DNA of 64,000 bases, from positions 19,441,301 to 19,505,300 of the forward strand of contig OZ026606.1 in NCBI GenBank assembly GCA_964020085.1, written 5' to 3'. Position numbers and translations under genes: made by a program. Positions 50,099 through 64,000 of the stretch are shown here, one piece after another; positions within the stretch are counted from its first letter, which is position 1; each line of letters begins with the position of its first letter. The notes under the pieces were generated by a model. It made no database searches and was not told where the DNA came from. It worked only from the letters and a program-made list of their open reading frames with translations. This DNA comes from Micromussa lordhowensis. Its lineage: Eukaryota; Cnidaria; Anthozoa; Scleractinia; Lobophylliidae.

Positions 50099-51782
50099 CT
50101 TTCTATCGTCCGGTTAAGCCCCATTGTAACTTAATTCACTCTCCTTGCATATTTCGGCTTTATTTCTAAGCATCAACGTTCAGCTTCAGGCCAAATGGGC
50201 GCGACTTCCGTCTCAAACCGGCACCGAAGCTTTGCCTCTTCCTTGGATTCCTTGTGGTTCCGGATCAGTCGCTCTCGAAGGATTGCATTCATTCCCAGAC
50301 CTCAAACTGCTAATGTTGCCTGTGAAGTGTTGCCGGTCAGGGAGGGGGGGTTAGCAGGGGGGTAGTGGAGGCGGGGGGGGGGGGCGCAGACGGGAGCTAT
50401 GTTCTGACAACTTTCAGTTTTGGTGAATATAAACAAAAAAAGATCTCATAAATGAAAATCTTCCGCTTGTTTTCTGTTCTTCATTTTAATATCCCTATTG
50501 AAGAAATCCCATATTTAAGAATTTAATTTCCATTCATGACAAATTAAGCTTCAGGAAACCATAGCCAGCAGAGCCCTTCAGGGGAAGGTTTTTGGCCTCC
50601 CACCCCTCTTGGGGTCAGTTTGTTCAGCAGTTATTAATTTGCTTTTCTGATTGCAAGCAGCATGACAAATAAATCAGTGGAGTAAATGCATGTTCCATCA
50701 CGGATTACTTGTTATAGTTCATGTAGCCTGTCCATGGATGCTCATTTTTTGGCCACGAGGAGACACAATCATACAAGGGTGAGAGCGGCCACGAAGCGTG
50801 TGCAAAAAATTAAACATGGATATCTTTGGTTAAAAAAGGAAGATTTTTAGTCCCCTCCCCTGTGTCATCATCCGAGTTGTTATCACCTTCACCCTCGCTA
50901 CAAAAATGAAATTGAGCAATAACTGAAAGGATTAAAATTCACAAAAATAACTCTCCCCTCTTCAGCGGCTCCCTAGGGGAGGGGAAGGAGAAATGGGAGT
51001 GAGAAGGCACACAACAGTACTATTCCATTATTCAACCTCTCCCATTAGAATGTTCTGTTTCTGGAGAAACAAGGAATTGAGCTTCTCTAAAGACATCCAC
51101 GGACAATCTGTATTTGTCTTTCCCCTGAGGGTCACCTCATTGCATTTGAGCTTTTTCAAATCCCCTGTGGTTGATTTTGCAAGTGATCTCAACAAACTCA
51201 AGACCAAATCAAGGGTCTCTGTACAGGCTATCTAGATGCCACCCCCATAATGATAAGATATATGATATGTTTCATTTTCTTTATTTCATATTAGAGATAT
51301 GAACATTAAGAAAGGTTAACAGAATTCATAATTACTTTAATATTATGGGCCAAGATGTCTCCCACAGCTTGGTTCTACATAAACTGTCAAAATAATTATT
51401 ATTTAATTCAATCTATTATTGTCTAATGACTTGTGTTTACATCTGGTATGTAAAAATACACCCCAATATTTTTCCATTTCCTTTTTTATTAACAGTACTG
51501 GCTGTTTTTCTCATTTTTTGGTTTTTTAAACCTTTCCCAATTTTAGCCACCAATTCTAAAGATTGATATTTTTCTGATGTAGGAAACTATTACTTCAAAT
51601 TACAACTCCTTCAAATTTTGTACATAACATAAAAAAAGTTACAACATGGCTCCTTTAACCAGAAGACAATGAGTTCTGTAGATGTCTGAAAATTATATTA
51701 ACTGTAAATGTAAGTCCTCTGCGGCACTGACATTGAAATTGACCTCATAAAGATGTCCTGTGTACATGTAATATAGGGGGCG

Positions 51783-51819
<37 letters not shown>

Positions 51820-52257
51820 GTATAACAAGATAATTTGGTTTTATAAACTGAGTTGATAATGTGAAATGGCCACCGTAAAGAGATTCGAAAGCTGATGTTT
51901 CAAGCGTTAGCCCTTTGTCAGAGCAAATGGTTTGATTCGCTCCGACGAAGGGCTAACGCTCGAAATGTCCGCTTTTGAATCTCTTTACGGTGGCCAATTC
52001 ACATTGTCAACCCAGTTGATAAAACCAAATGTACATTTAATATACACAGATATCATGGTAATTGTATTTCACAGTAGTATGCTCTACTGTAGTTCAGCAC
52101 ACTTTTCTCATTTTTTACAGTACCCCAAAATTACCATTCAATAATTTATAGGTGGAATAGATCACCTTGGAGATTATAAATAACTGAAATCCCTTTATGT
52201 TGATGATTTATTCAATATAAAAAATAATTTGCAGAACATGGTAATAAGCTTTAAATG
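50099..52257. other. Region between KARS1 5' end and SLC66A2 3' end
   Basis: It holds the KARS1 promoter. A G-rich stretch lies at 50339-50390. An unrecognised 60-codon open frame ends at 51235 and has no start or domain that I can support. The palindromic retroposon copy is at 51777-52029. Otherwise AT-rich without a gene. Confidence 0.55.
51762..52044. mobile_element. Palindromic retroposon, second copy, with imperfect 15-bp target duplication
   Basis: The core shares GCGTTAGCCC / GGGCTAACGC hairpin halves, TCTCTTTACGGTGG and the AACCCAGTTGATAAAACCAA end with 22301-22500, and has an extra GAAACTGTGGTGCTGCGTCG segment at the left. Flanks TGTACATGTAATATA and TGTACATTTAATATA differ at one base. 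Confidence 0.75.
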
Positions 52258-55219
<2,962 letters not shown>

Positions 55220-58200
55220 ATGGTAAGCTTTTAGTGAACACCCACCTCTTTTGCTTCTTTCGTGAAATACATAGTTGTAATTTCTGATTCAAAAGGCCGA
55301 TCGGGTCAATTCCGGGTCATATGGCATAAAAATTACACAAGCCTTGTATAGTTGATAGGAGCGATTGCAGAATACCCGGCCCAAAGAGTCGTCTTCGACT
55401 CTACTGCTACCGTGGTCCGCGGTCCGCAGTCGGTTAGCAAGGTTAAATGTATGTGCCAAGTGTTAAACTGAAGTGCTACCGTGGTCCGCAGTCCCGCAGT
55501 CGATGAATAAGTATTAATCTAAGTGTTAAACTGAAGTGCTACCGTGGTCCGCAGTCCCGCAGTCGATGAATAAGTATTAATCTAAGTGTTAAACTGAAGT
55601 GCTACCGCGGTCCGCAGTCCCGCAGTCGATGAATAAGTATTAATCTAAGTGTTAAACTGAAGTGCTACCGCGGTCCGCAGTCCCGCAGTCGATGAATAAG
55701 TATTAATCTAAGTGTTAAACTGAAGTGCTACCGCGGTCCGCAGTCCCGCAGTCGATGAATAATTATTAATCTAAGTGTTAAACTGAAGTGCTACCGCGGT
55801 CCGCAGTCCCGCAGTCGATGAATAAGTATTAATCTAAGTGTTAAACTGAAGTGCTACCGCGGTCTGCAGTCCCATAGTGGTGGACATAGAAATTATATAG
55901 GTATTATTAATGACTGCTACCGCGGTCCGCAGTCCCGCAGTGGATGAAAGAACGAGGTATATTCGTGGTTTTTATATACAGTTTATTATGTAAATTATGT
56001 CGACTGCGGGACTGCGGTAGCAGCATTTAAAATTCCAAAAAGTGGGCCGGGTATTCTGCAATCTAGCCAGTTGATATATACAACAGCTTACCAAGTGATC
56101 TAAAAAATATCCAGTGCAAATCAACTTTTAAGCGAAAATTAAAAAATTATATTCTCTCGAGTAGTTTATAGAAATATATTCAATATCAATGTAACTCACT
56201 TATCTGTAAATCTATGTAAAAGATCTGTAATTACCATTGACCGCCAGACTTGTCTTATCAGTTAGTAAAGGGGGTCTCCTAGATAAGCCTAAAAAGGCTT
56301 CTGAGACTTCCTGCTCAGGATTGTATTAATTGCGTTGTAGTAGTAGTGTTGTTATAATCATGATCTTGTGCAAATAAATAAATAAATAAATAAATAAATG
56401 GCAGCAAACGGCTGACCAAGTAAGCCCAAGTTGCAGAAATATGACTATTTTAATCTGGTAGCTTTTAATCTAAGTGTTAAACTGAAGTGCTACCGCGGTC
56501 CGCAGTCCCGCAGTCGATGAATAATTATTAATCTAAGTGTTAAACTGAAGTGCTACCGCGGTCCGCAGTCCCGCAGTCGATGAATAAGTATTAATCTAAG
56601 TGTTAAACTGAAGTGCTACCGCGGTCTGCAGTCCCATAGTGGTGGACATAGAAATTATATAGGTATTATTAATGACTGCTACCGCGGTCCGCAGTCCCGC
56701 AGTGGATGAAAGAACGAGGTATATTCGTGGTTTTTATATACAGTTTATTATGTAAATTATGTCGACTGCGGGACTGCGGTAGCAGCATTTAAAATTCCAA
56801 AAAGTGGGCCGGGTATTCTGCAATCTAGCCAGTTGATATATACAACAGCTTACCAAGTGATCTAAAAAATATCCAGTGCAAATCAACTTTTAAGCGAAAA
56901 TTAAAAAATTATATTCTCTCGAGTAGTTTATAGAAATATATTCAATATCAATGTAACTCACTTATCTGTAAATCTATGTAAAAGATCTGTAATTACCATT
57001 GACCGCCAGACTTGTCTTATCAGTTAGTAAAGGGGGTCTCCTAGATAAGCCTAAAAAGGCTTCTGAGACTTCCTGCTCAGGATTGTATTAATTGCGTTGT
57101 AGTAGTAGTGTTGTTATAATCATGATCTTGTGCAAATAAATAAATAAATAAATAAATAAATAAATGGCAGCAAACGGCTGACCAAGTAAGCCCAAGTTGC
57201 AGAAATATGACTATTTTAATCTGGTAGCTTTTTAAAAGTAAGCTTATGAAGCTTAAATAAAATATCACTTTGAAATGCAACATCAAATGCTTAAAGATCT
57301 AGTAGAGGCCGAATTAGAATCAAAATTTCGAAATCTTTTTTGCACCCTTCATTTAAGCCTTTTAATTTTTATCCATGCATACAGCCTTTGGACTACACAT
57401 TTAGACATGTGATGGGTCACTTATAAAAACAGAAATAGTTGTCATAACTTACAGTTGATTGTATAAGATTGTACATTCATATTTGATAATATGATGTCAT
57501 GGCAAAGTGAAGAAACGTTATGATTTTGTTGCCTTCTCAGCATGGTAGGATCAAGGTGCGTACAACAGCTGAGCAAGCTGAGGCAAAGAGGAAAGAGAGA
57601 GGAAAGAAACTAAAGGTCTATAAAGAAACTACCAGCCGCATCTATGAGAAGGTATATCAAGCAAATGACAGCAGATCTGGAATTTCACAAAGTTCCAGAC
57701 ATAGATGAAGCATGAAAGATGAATGAGGCTCTATCAGAGTTCAAAAGTTAGACTTTCATTTGATCCCAACTCTATGCTTCCCGTGCGTCTTGCACACCCT
57801 CACCAAATTTGATTCTTGTTTGAGTTATGGCTATCCTGCATACAACTACATGTACATACTCTTCAGTTTTCTGAGTAGAGTGGGTAGCTGAAAATTTAAA
57901 GTTGGCTAGAGCAAGTTGATTAGAATCAATTTGGAAGATTAAGATAGCTGTGTTAGCCAATCTTGTCCCTCAGCATTGCCTGTTGATTGTCATATTCTTG
58001 ACTGTGTGATCTGAACTTATAATATACATGTAGTTGTGAATAATAAGGATCCTTTGTAACAGACAGTCAAGTAGATGGAGAGAACAAATTTCAGACAAAT
58101 CTTCTAAGGAACTATGCAAAATCTGCAAGCTGAACTAGTTCTCAGTGCATAAAAATAGAGAGAAATTGTGCTCTAACTGGTGTAATTTATGTCCTCCTTG

Positions 58201-61200
58201 TTTTAGAGAAAGAATGGAGAAAACGACAAAGAGGCACTTTCTTTATCAGAACAAGTTCTTGCAGCTAATCCAGACTTTTCTACCTTGTGGAACTTTAGAA
58301 GGGAGATTTTCCTGTACATGAAAAATGAAAAGTATGTTTAACTTTCAACTTATAGATGAATTACTAATGGAGTAGAAATGGACCAATGTATGCTGCTGAC
58401 GAAAAATCATCCAATCTATGCGCGCCAGTAGGCGCATAAGGCCGAACTGACAAAAATGTCTTCATCTTTAATACTAAGAGAAAGTGGACTAAACATTTTT
58501 AAGTGTTTGTAAGAATCAAATTTTCAAGCTAATGTCCTTAAAAGAGTTCAGGTAAGATTTGCTAGTCTGAAAGTCAGACTTACTAGCCCCAATGCAAACT
58601 ACAGTGCTATAGCATGACTAATTGATTCAAAGTTAATTAACACAAAAACTGCTCATCGTACAGTATTGAATGAATTTCCTCATGGATATTCCCCTCAGAA
58701 ATCTTTATTCACCCATCAGGAAAGCAATGCATAGAATCCACCAGCCTGACTACAAAATCCACTTGCTCAGAACTCTTAGACCCAAGTTTGTTTGCAGCTG
58801 GTTTGGTTGACTAACTGGTCAGTCATAAAAATTAATACCAGTAATTATCATGAGTGAAAAAATGAATAATTATCATGAATGAGAAATTATGAAAATAAAT
58901 TAGTGATGTACAGCTGTAGCTATTAACAACCGAAGATAAAATTATTAGTCAAGTAAATTTGCCATTTTTCATATCTTAAAATTCCAACTTTGCTCCAAGG
59001 TTAGGCTTGATTTCCAGCCACTGTTCAGGACAAAGACCATGTGTGAGATAGTGGCGGAAATCAAGCCCACTCTGGGAATTGGGGGAATAAAACAAAAGAA
59101 ATTGCATCAACGTTAAGGGATGAACAATTAGTTTTCTTTGTTTTGTTCCCGGCAACCCGTGTATATGGAAAATGGCTTAGTATTATTACATGTATTTATT
59201 TTAAAAATTTACAAATTATTAGTTCAGTAGTAAGGGTCTTTTGATTGATCATTAAATTCAGTTATGGTTGCTATAAAATGATGTTAAAGAGTATGATCAT
59301 ATCATTATTAATTCTGATCTGAATATGATGCATTTGAAGTCCACCAGATGTCATGCAAGAACTCTGCCTGAAGGAGCTGTCCTTTCTACAGAACTGTTTA
59401 CAAGTGAATCCCAAATCTTACAGTGTCTGGCACCAAAGACAGTGGATCATGGAATTTATGCCGCAGCCCAACTGGAAACAAGAGTTGCAACTTTGCAACA
59501 AGTTCCTCTCATACGATGAAAGAAATTGTATGTTATTTATTGTTTGTATTTTAACAAGATTTTATCAAAATCTTAGTTTGCTTACTGAGCATTTATTACC
59601 CTTTGTCGATGGAAATACACTTAACTTGTAGGCAGTCCTTTTTTCCTAATGATAAAGTACATGTAACAAATAATTAAAAGGTCAAAGAAGTTAATAACTA
59701 GTAAAAGTTAAATTAACAGGTACAAAGCCTTCGAGTTAGAATCAAGTGCTTACTAAGTTTTCTTGGAATATGTCAATTTAATTGGTTAATCATAGATTTG
59801 CTTTTTTTTGGAAGTTCACTGCTGGGATTATAGACGAATCTCTGTGAAGAAAGCCGAGGTGTCTCCTTACGATGAATTTGACTTTAGTACAGAGAAGATC
59901 AAAGAGAATTTCTCGAACTATTCCTCATGGCATTATCGCAGCAAACTTCTTCCACTGATCCATCCTGATCAGAGTGGAGATAAAGAAAGGGTGGAGGAAG
60001 GTGCGCTTATGAAAGGTAATAAAAATGTTAACTGCTTAATGGCTGAATACCGGTAAATTTCTTTTTCATGTTTCATAATGAGTTCAAGACGGACTGGTAC
60101 CTTGTGAGAATTTGGACTGTGATAATGTCACAGGTGTATGTAGAGTATTTTTAGTTTATTGACTTAAACATAGCAAAATTATTTCAAGGAGGTATTGCGT
60201 TGGATATGGGGATGGGGGAAGGGTGGTAGTGTGGCATCGAAAGCTAGAGCCACCTTCTGCCATATTGCCAAGCTAGGTGTACACATGCGCAGTAGCCGTT
60301 AGCTAGAAAACTGACTAACCGACGAGCATGCGCAGACAAATGATCCTGGACCCTCTCTCCCCTGCGTTGCGTGACAGTAGAGGGGGTCCAGAACTTGACT
60401 ACCTTGTGTCATGAAACCTCCCATTCCTGAACCCAGGCTAGAGTGGCTTTGTCAAATTTTCCTCTGAAAAAATCCAAGATGGAGGATTTTTTCATTATTG
60501 AGAGTGACCACATGATGATTTTTGGTGTTAAAATTAGAGGAACTGTTCATTGTGTATTACCTTGTCATGTTATGTTTTGTAGAATTTGATCTTGCTCAAA
60601 ATGCATTCTTCACGGATCCTTATGATCAGAGCGCTTGGTTCTACCACAGATGGCTTCTAGGAAGAGGTAGTTAATACAAAGTGTGCCATGAGCATATTTC
60701 TCATTATTGTATAGTCAATTTTATAATGATTATTTTCTTTTATTAATAATTTTATTTTCTTTTATTGCTAAAAAATTTGAAGTCAGCAAGGTTGTAATAA
60801 AATTACAGTTTGATTTTCTCCCTTTTTCTCTCTCCAGCCAGGCTGCAGATGGATATATTGTGCCTGTACATGAGGTGTGATGATACTGTAACAACACTCA
60901 TTGTGCAGTTTACCCAACCAATCCTGGTAAGTGTACAAGTCCTTGCAGTTGTACTGTAAATTTGACAAATTTCACAGGCAATTTCAACCATAGATGTGCA
61001 GAAAGCATTTGCGCGCATTGCAGGCCTATGATGTTGGCAAATATGTAAATAATTATATTTTAAAATATGTCAATTGGAGATGAAAATCTCCTAACTACAT
61101 TTAGTTTGAACATTTTTATTATATATATGCTTCATGGTAAAGTGGATGACATTTTAGTTATCCCTCCTGAATTGAAATTTCTGACTCTGATTTTGATTAT

Positions 61201-64000
61201 ATGGGCTATATAACTGAAATGAATGTTTTTGTTTTAGTCAAACATTTGCATGTGTTGTTTTGCATTTAATTACATGTACCTATCCAGATTAACTTAGAAG
61301 ACACAGTGCTATTGCTGCTTGAAACAGTTTCAGATCAAACTTCAAAGCCTCTTTACTATGTCTCTGAGAGGAAACTGGCCTCATGATTTTGTTCAAAGAT
61401 GAATGTGTTCATTTTGTTCTCTTCCCAGGTACCTAAGGAAAATCCAGTTGTCTCGATTGGCTGTCAAGAGGTTACTGGCAATTGGAAAAACTCATTTCAC
61501 AACAATCATCCTTCTACTGTTTGGATATCCTTTTCTGTGTAGTGTGTTTGTTTTCATTGAGTTTTTGGTTGTTTTTCTTTCTTCAAATGTTAACATTAAA
61601 GTGAAAGAGAGTTTCTTAAGTTGTATACATTAGTCTTGTCAATCATCACCTGGAACTGAGAAGAGATATAAATGAGATGACATATTATGAATCACTAATA
61701 AGCTTAATCTGGACATTACTAAGTATATGTAAAGTGGCAATAACTGTTTAATGTCAATTGTTGTTATCAAGCTGTTTTTCTGGTTTGTACTATTTCCTCT
61801 ATTATTTACTGCACTTCCCTTAACTATATTTACATTTTTAGCTGTAATTACAATTCTTTGAATACACCTGATGAAAAAACAATTAAAGTGAAATTTATGG
61901 ATGGAAAACTGGAAAGTAGTGTGGTGTTACTTCAAGGTTTGTATCCTATGTGGTTTAATAAAAGACAAACCTTCGGTCATTTAAATAGCTGGTGAGGAAT
62001 AGTCTGTTGTGCATGTGGAAAAGTACATACCATAAACATCGGTGGATAGCCACACTCGTAGATAAGCCGCACCCGAGTTTGGGAACTCAAATTTTGGGAA
62101 AAAAAGTTTTGGAAAGATATCAAATAAATCATTACTTATATTTGTAAATGTAAGCTTATGTATAAGCTTGCATTTCTTGATTCATTCAATGTAAACCTGC
62201 GTAAGCCATCAAATGTACAATTTATGCAATGATCAAATTGCATACTCTAGTATTTAAGAAATAGAAAACATGTGCCGTGTTTCTATCGAGTTATAGAAAC
62301 ACGAGTGAAAGTTTGGGAGAACGAGAAATGCTGTGGGAACATGAGCTGCAGGCGAGTGTTTCCACAGCTTTTTCGAGTTCTCCTAAACTTTCACGAGTGT
62401 TTCTATAACTCGATAGGAACACGGAGAACATGTTTTCTATTTCTTTTAGAAAATACCGCGACGAAGAAAAAGAAAAACAACTTGTTTACTTCGATCATCA
62501 AAATGTAAATTCTCTTTGTTCGCACCATCATTACGTCAACAGCTCGTGCTAGTTCTGTGTTTCTATCGAGTTATAGAAACACGGTTTTAAACCAATCAGC
62601 GTGCGTATTTGCTTTTGGTTATTTTCTAAAGTGTTATGAAGTTCTTTTAAGTTTGCTATACAGACTTAGTTTCGATGAAAAGTGTTAAGTTATGCAAATT
62701 TACAGCACATTGTCTAGATGTTCTCACAGATAAGCCGCATCCTCAATTTGTTAAGAATATATTGAGTAAATAGGTGTGCCTTATCTGCCCGTGTTTATGG
62801 CACATATATACCTCTTAGAAAATGTCTTGTTACAAATTATATACAAAGTTTGTGCTTGTCATCTCCCAAGCATTTTTTGTTGAATTCTAGTGGTGACATT
62901 TACCTAGATAAAGATGCTTGCTAAGTGTAAGAAAATGCAAGTATTTTTAAGACAATTTCTGCTTACTTTTATTTTCCTTTCCCCATTATGATTAGGGCAA
63001 ATATTTGTACGTGTACTTTATTTTTGTTTTAGATGCTCTCTCCCAGTGGAAAGGGTTTTATTGTTGCAGGTAAAGTCATTGCTTTTAGCCTGTTATGTTG
63101 TTTATTTATAGGTGAATCAGAAGTGTGGTCCACTGCAAGCGAACTACACCTTTTTAGGTAAGTACAGACTGAAGAGTCTTGTAAAAAATAATCATGCTGT
63201 CTAGACTTCAAAGAGTTTCTCCTATGTGTCTTGCCCCTAGTTTTAATTGTATGGCCATTTTTTGACTTTTGACTATTCTTGTTTGCTGAACATTGAAACA
63301 CACATCAGAATGTTTGAATCATTACTAGCATTGTTTGTGAGATTATTTTTGATTTGTACATAATGTAAGGTGACTGCCCACAGGAGCTTTGAAGGCATTT
63401 TAGCACTGTTTTTAGCACTGTCAGTACAGAGTAGTGACTGTAGTCGTTTCCATAATAGCTCATCATCAATGATAGGTATAAAGGAATTTTTGCCTATTCT
63501 TGTGATATAAAGTCCCGGCCAAATGATTGCAACATATTGCAACATTGTTGGGTGCAGCATGTTGCACGTGTTTGGCACCCTGTTGCGACATGTTGCGATA
63601 TGTTGGGTGTTGTTGGCTCAAATTTGAAAATGGTCAAACTTTTCATGCAACATTTTGCGATATGTTGCATTCAAATGTTGCAATCGTTTGGCCGGAGCTT
63701 GCAAATACTGGGCCAACAATGTTGCGATATGTTGCGTTGAAATGTTGCGATCTTTTGGCCGGGGCTTAAGAACTATACCGCCCTCTTATTTGGTGAAGAT
63801 AGCTGCGTTGTCGAAAGATTCTGGTTCTGCTTTGAGTGCCTGTTTACGCTTGTGATTCTCTCGTCCTAAAGGATTGAGCAGAAAATACAAGCGAAAATGG
63901 TTGTGTTAGCATATAGCTCGCATTTCATTACATTTAATGTTGTATTGTATTTTGTTCCTCCTCAGAGCAGAGCTGACTGCCGTTCATAGTTCTGTTCTCC
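55220..64000 (+). CDS. RABGGTA: RABGGTA, Rab geranylgeranyltransferase alpha subunit, partial
   Basis: Exons: 55220-55222 (ATG only), 57541-57651, 58207-58331, 59340-59527, 59815-60015, 60583-60666, 60838-60926, 61429-61538, 61842-61936, 63112-63157, 63966 to the right edge; about 362 codons present. With RABGGTB and a Rab escort protein it attaches geranylgeranyl groups to C-terminal cysteines of Rab GTPases. Visible PFTA helical repeats: [50 protein letters not shown] and [12 protein letters not shown]. The Ig-like insert follows ([30 protein letters not shown]). The C-terminal leucine-rich repeats lie beyond the window. Start: the ATG|GTAAGC exon joined to CAG|CATGGTAGG gives the family N-terminus MHGRIKV. 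An ATG at 57520 would instead give [10 protein letters not shown], which is less family-like. Confidence 0.93.
55365..56061. mobile_element. Inverted-repeat element carrying a 63-bp minisatellite
   Basis: Perfect 19-bp terminal inverted repeats: TTGCAGAATACCCGGCCCA at 55365-55383 and its reverse complement at 56043-56061. Inside, a 63-bp unit (GTGCTACCGCGGTCCGCAGT ... AGTGTTAAACTGAA) repeats about 6.5 times from 55473, with starts at 55473, 55536, 55599, 55662, 55725, 55788 and 55851. A GTCGACTGCGGGACTGCGGT inverted copy lies near the right end. Confidence 0.85.
56073..56398 (+). mobile_element. LINE 3' end (CR1/L2-like), 5'-truncated, copy A
   Basis: An open frame of 32 codons ending at 56171 reads NSLPSDLKN, then [15 protein letters not shown] and stop, the typical C-terminus of reverse-transcriptase ORFs of CR1/L2-type LINEs. 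It is followed by a 3' UTR and an AAAT-repeat tail. The rest of the LINE is missing. Confidence 0.75.
56835..57164 (+). mobile_element. LINE 3' end, copy B (by segmental duplication)
   Basis: Identical reading frame and 3' UTR to copy A, 762 bp downstream, with a tail one AAAT unit longer. Duplicated with its flanks, not independently inserted. Confidence 0.8.
62256..62446. mobile_element. Hairpin element with GTGTTTCTATCGAGTTATAG arms
   Basis: AAGAAATAGAAAACATGT and GTGTTTCTATCGAGTTATAG appear at the left and as inverted copies at the right end, with GTTTGGGAGAACGAGAAA / TTTCGAGTTCTCCTAAAC inverted inside. A solo arm (GTGTTTCTATCGAGTTATAG) recurs at about 62558-62584. In RABGGTA intron 9. 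Confidence 0.8.
63510..63767. mobile_element. Element rich in ATGTTGCGATATGTTGC, with CCCGGCC ends
   Basis: The ends AAGTCCCGGCCAAATGATTG and GATCTTTTGGCCGGGGCTT are inverted. The interior is a degenerate array of ATGTTGCGA words in both orientations. Short open frames here are by-products. Confidence 0.75.

Larger units (their letters stand above)
55703..57230. repeat. 762-bp segmental tandem duplication
   Basis: 55703-56464 and 56465-57230 are almost identical at a constant 762-bp offset (for example GGTCTGCAGTCCCATAGTGG at both, and the LINE tail at 56073 and 56835). The only clear difference is one extra AAAT unit in the second copy and the end junction. It includes the right half of the minisatellite element and a LINE 3' end. 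Confidence 0.9.

Noticed and set aside
51042..51235. Plus-strand frame in the KARS1-SLC66A2 gap
   Set aside because: No start context, no family match, isolated; could be an old exon but cannot be supported.
55473..55920. Regular direct repeats resembling a CRISPR array
   Set aside because: The 63-bp period is uniform with no variable spacers, inside a eukaryotic intron and between transposon termini: a minisatellite.
63527..63855. Open frames with many Cys (CCDMLR-like)
   Set aside because: Produced by the ATGTTGCGA word array of a repeat element, read in three frames.

Overview
This window comes from an intron-rich, AT-rich animal nuclear genome, most likely an anthozoan cnidarian such as a stony coral. 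That assignment is inference. It rests on genes split into many short exons with GT-AG introns, near-full-length orthologues of vertebrate single-copy genes, and dispersed palindromic repeats of a style I associate with coral and anemone genomes. No bacterial, viral or CRISPR features were seen. All gene models were built by eye from splice sites and protein family similarity; every exon join given keeps the reading frame.

Layout, left to right. (1) 418-2341, minus: the 5' part of a TRAF-family gene (RING finger plus TRAF zinc fingers) that runs off the left edge. (2) 5769-10108, minus: TMEM231, a ciliary transition-zone membrane protein, 7 exons, 309 aa. (3) 10578-15581, plus: ADAT1, the adenosine deaminase acting on tRNA, 8 exons, 557 aa, divergent from TMEM231. 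(4) 16259-20277, minus: GABARAPL2 (GATE-16, ATG8 family), 5 exons, 117 aa, convergent with ADAT1. (5) About 20.3-22.9 kb: nested mobile elements. (6) About 22.9-25.5 kb: a tandem array with a unit of about 1.05 kb carrying three U4 spliceosomal snRNA genes. (7) 25615-34994, plus: OTUD6B, an OTU deubiquitinase, 10 exons, 294 aa, starting 149 bp after the third U4 gene. (8) 36983-49945 (or to 50098), minus: KARS1, lysyl-tRNA synthetase, 16 exons, 581 aa, with an in-frame upstream extension that looks like a mitochondrial presequence. (9) 52258-54756, minus: SLC66A2 (PQLC1), a PQ-loop membrane protein, 4 exons, 259 aa. (10) 55220 to the right edge, plus: RABGGTA, Rab geranylgeranyltransferase alpha subunit, divergent from SLC66A2. 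Its first coding exon is only the ATG, and its first intron holds a minisatellite-bearing element and a recent 762-bp duplication.

Most genes are housekeeping: tRNA charging (KARS1), tRNA editing (ADAT1), splicing (U4), ubiquitin editing (OTUD6B), autophagy and trafficking (GABARAPL2, RABGGTA) and cilia (TMEM231). They do not form one pathway. TMEM231, GABARAPL2, ADAT1 and KARS1 are also neighbours on human 16q23.1, and a single inversion of the ADAT1-GABARAPL2 pair converts one order and orientation into the other. This is therefore probably an ancient gene neighbourhood.

The most unusual feature is the U4/OTUD6B array. U4 and the OTUD6B 5' leader were amplified together, and the extra leaders now precede a short cysteine/histidine-rich ORF. 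Introns and intergenic gaps are packed with hairpin-type MITEs, tRNA-derived SINEs, a 5'-truncated LINE tail, a pogo-like element with TA target duplication, and palindromic retroposons with 12-15 bp target duplications.
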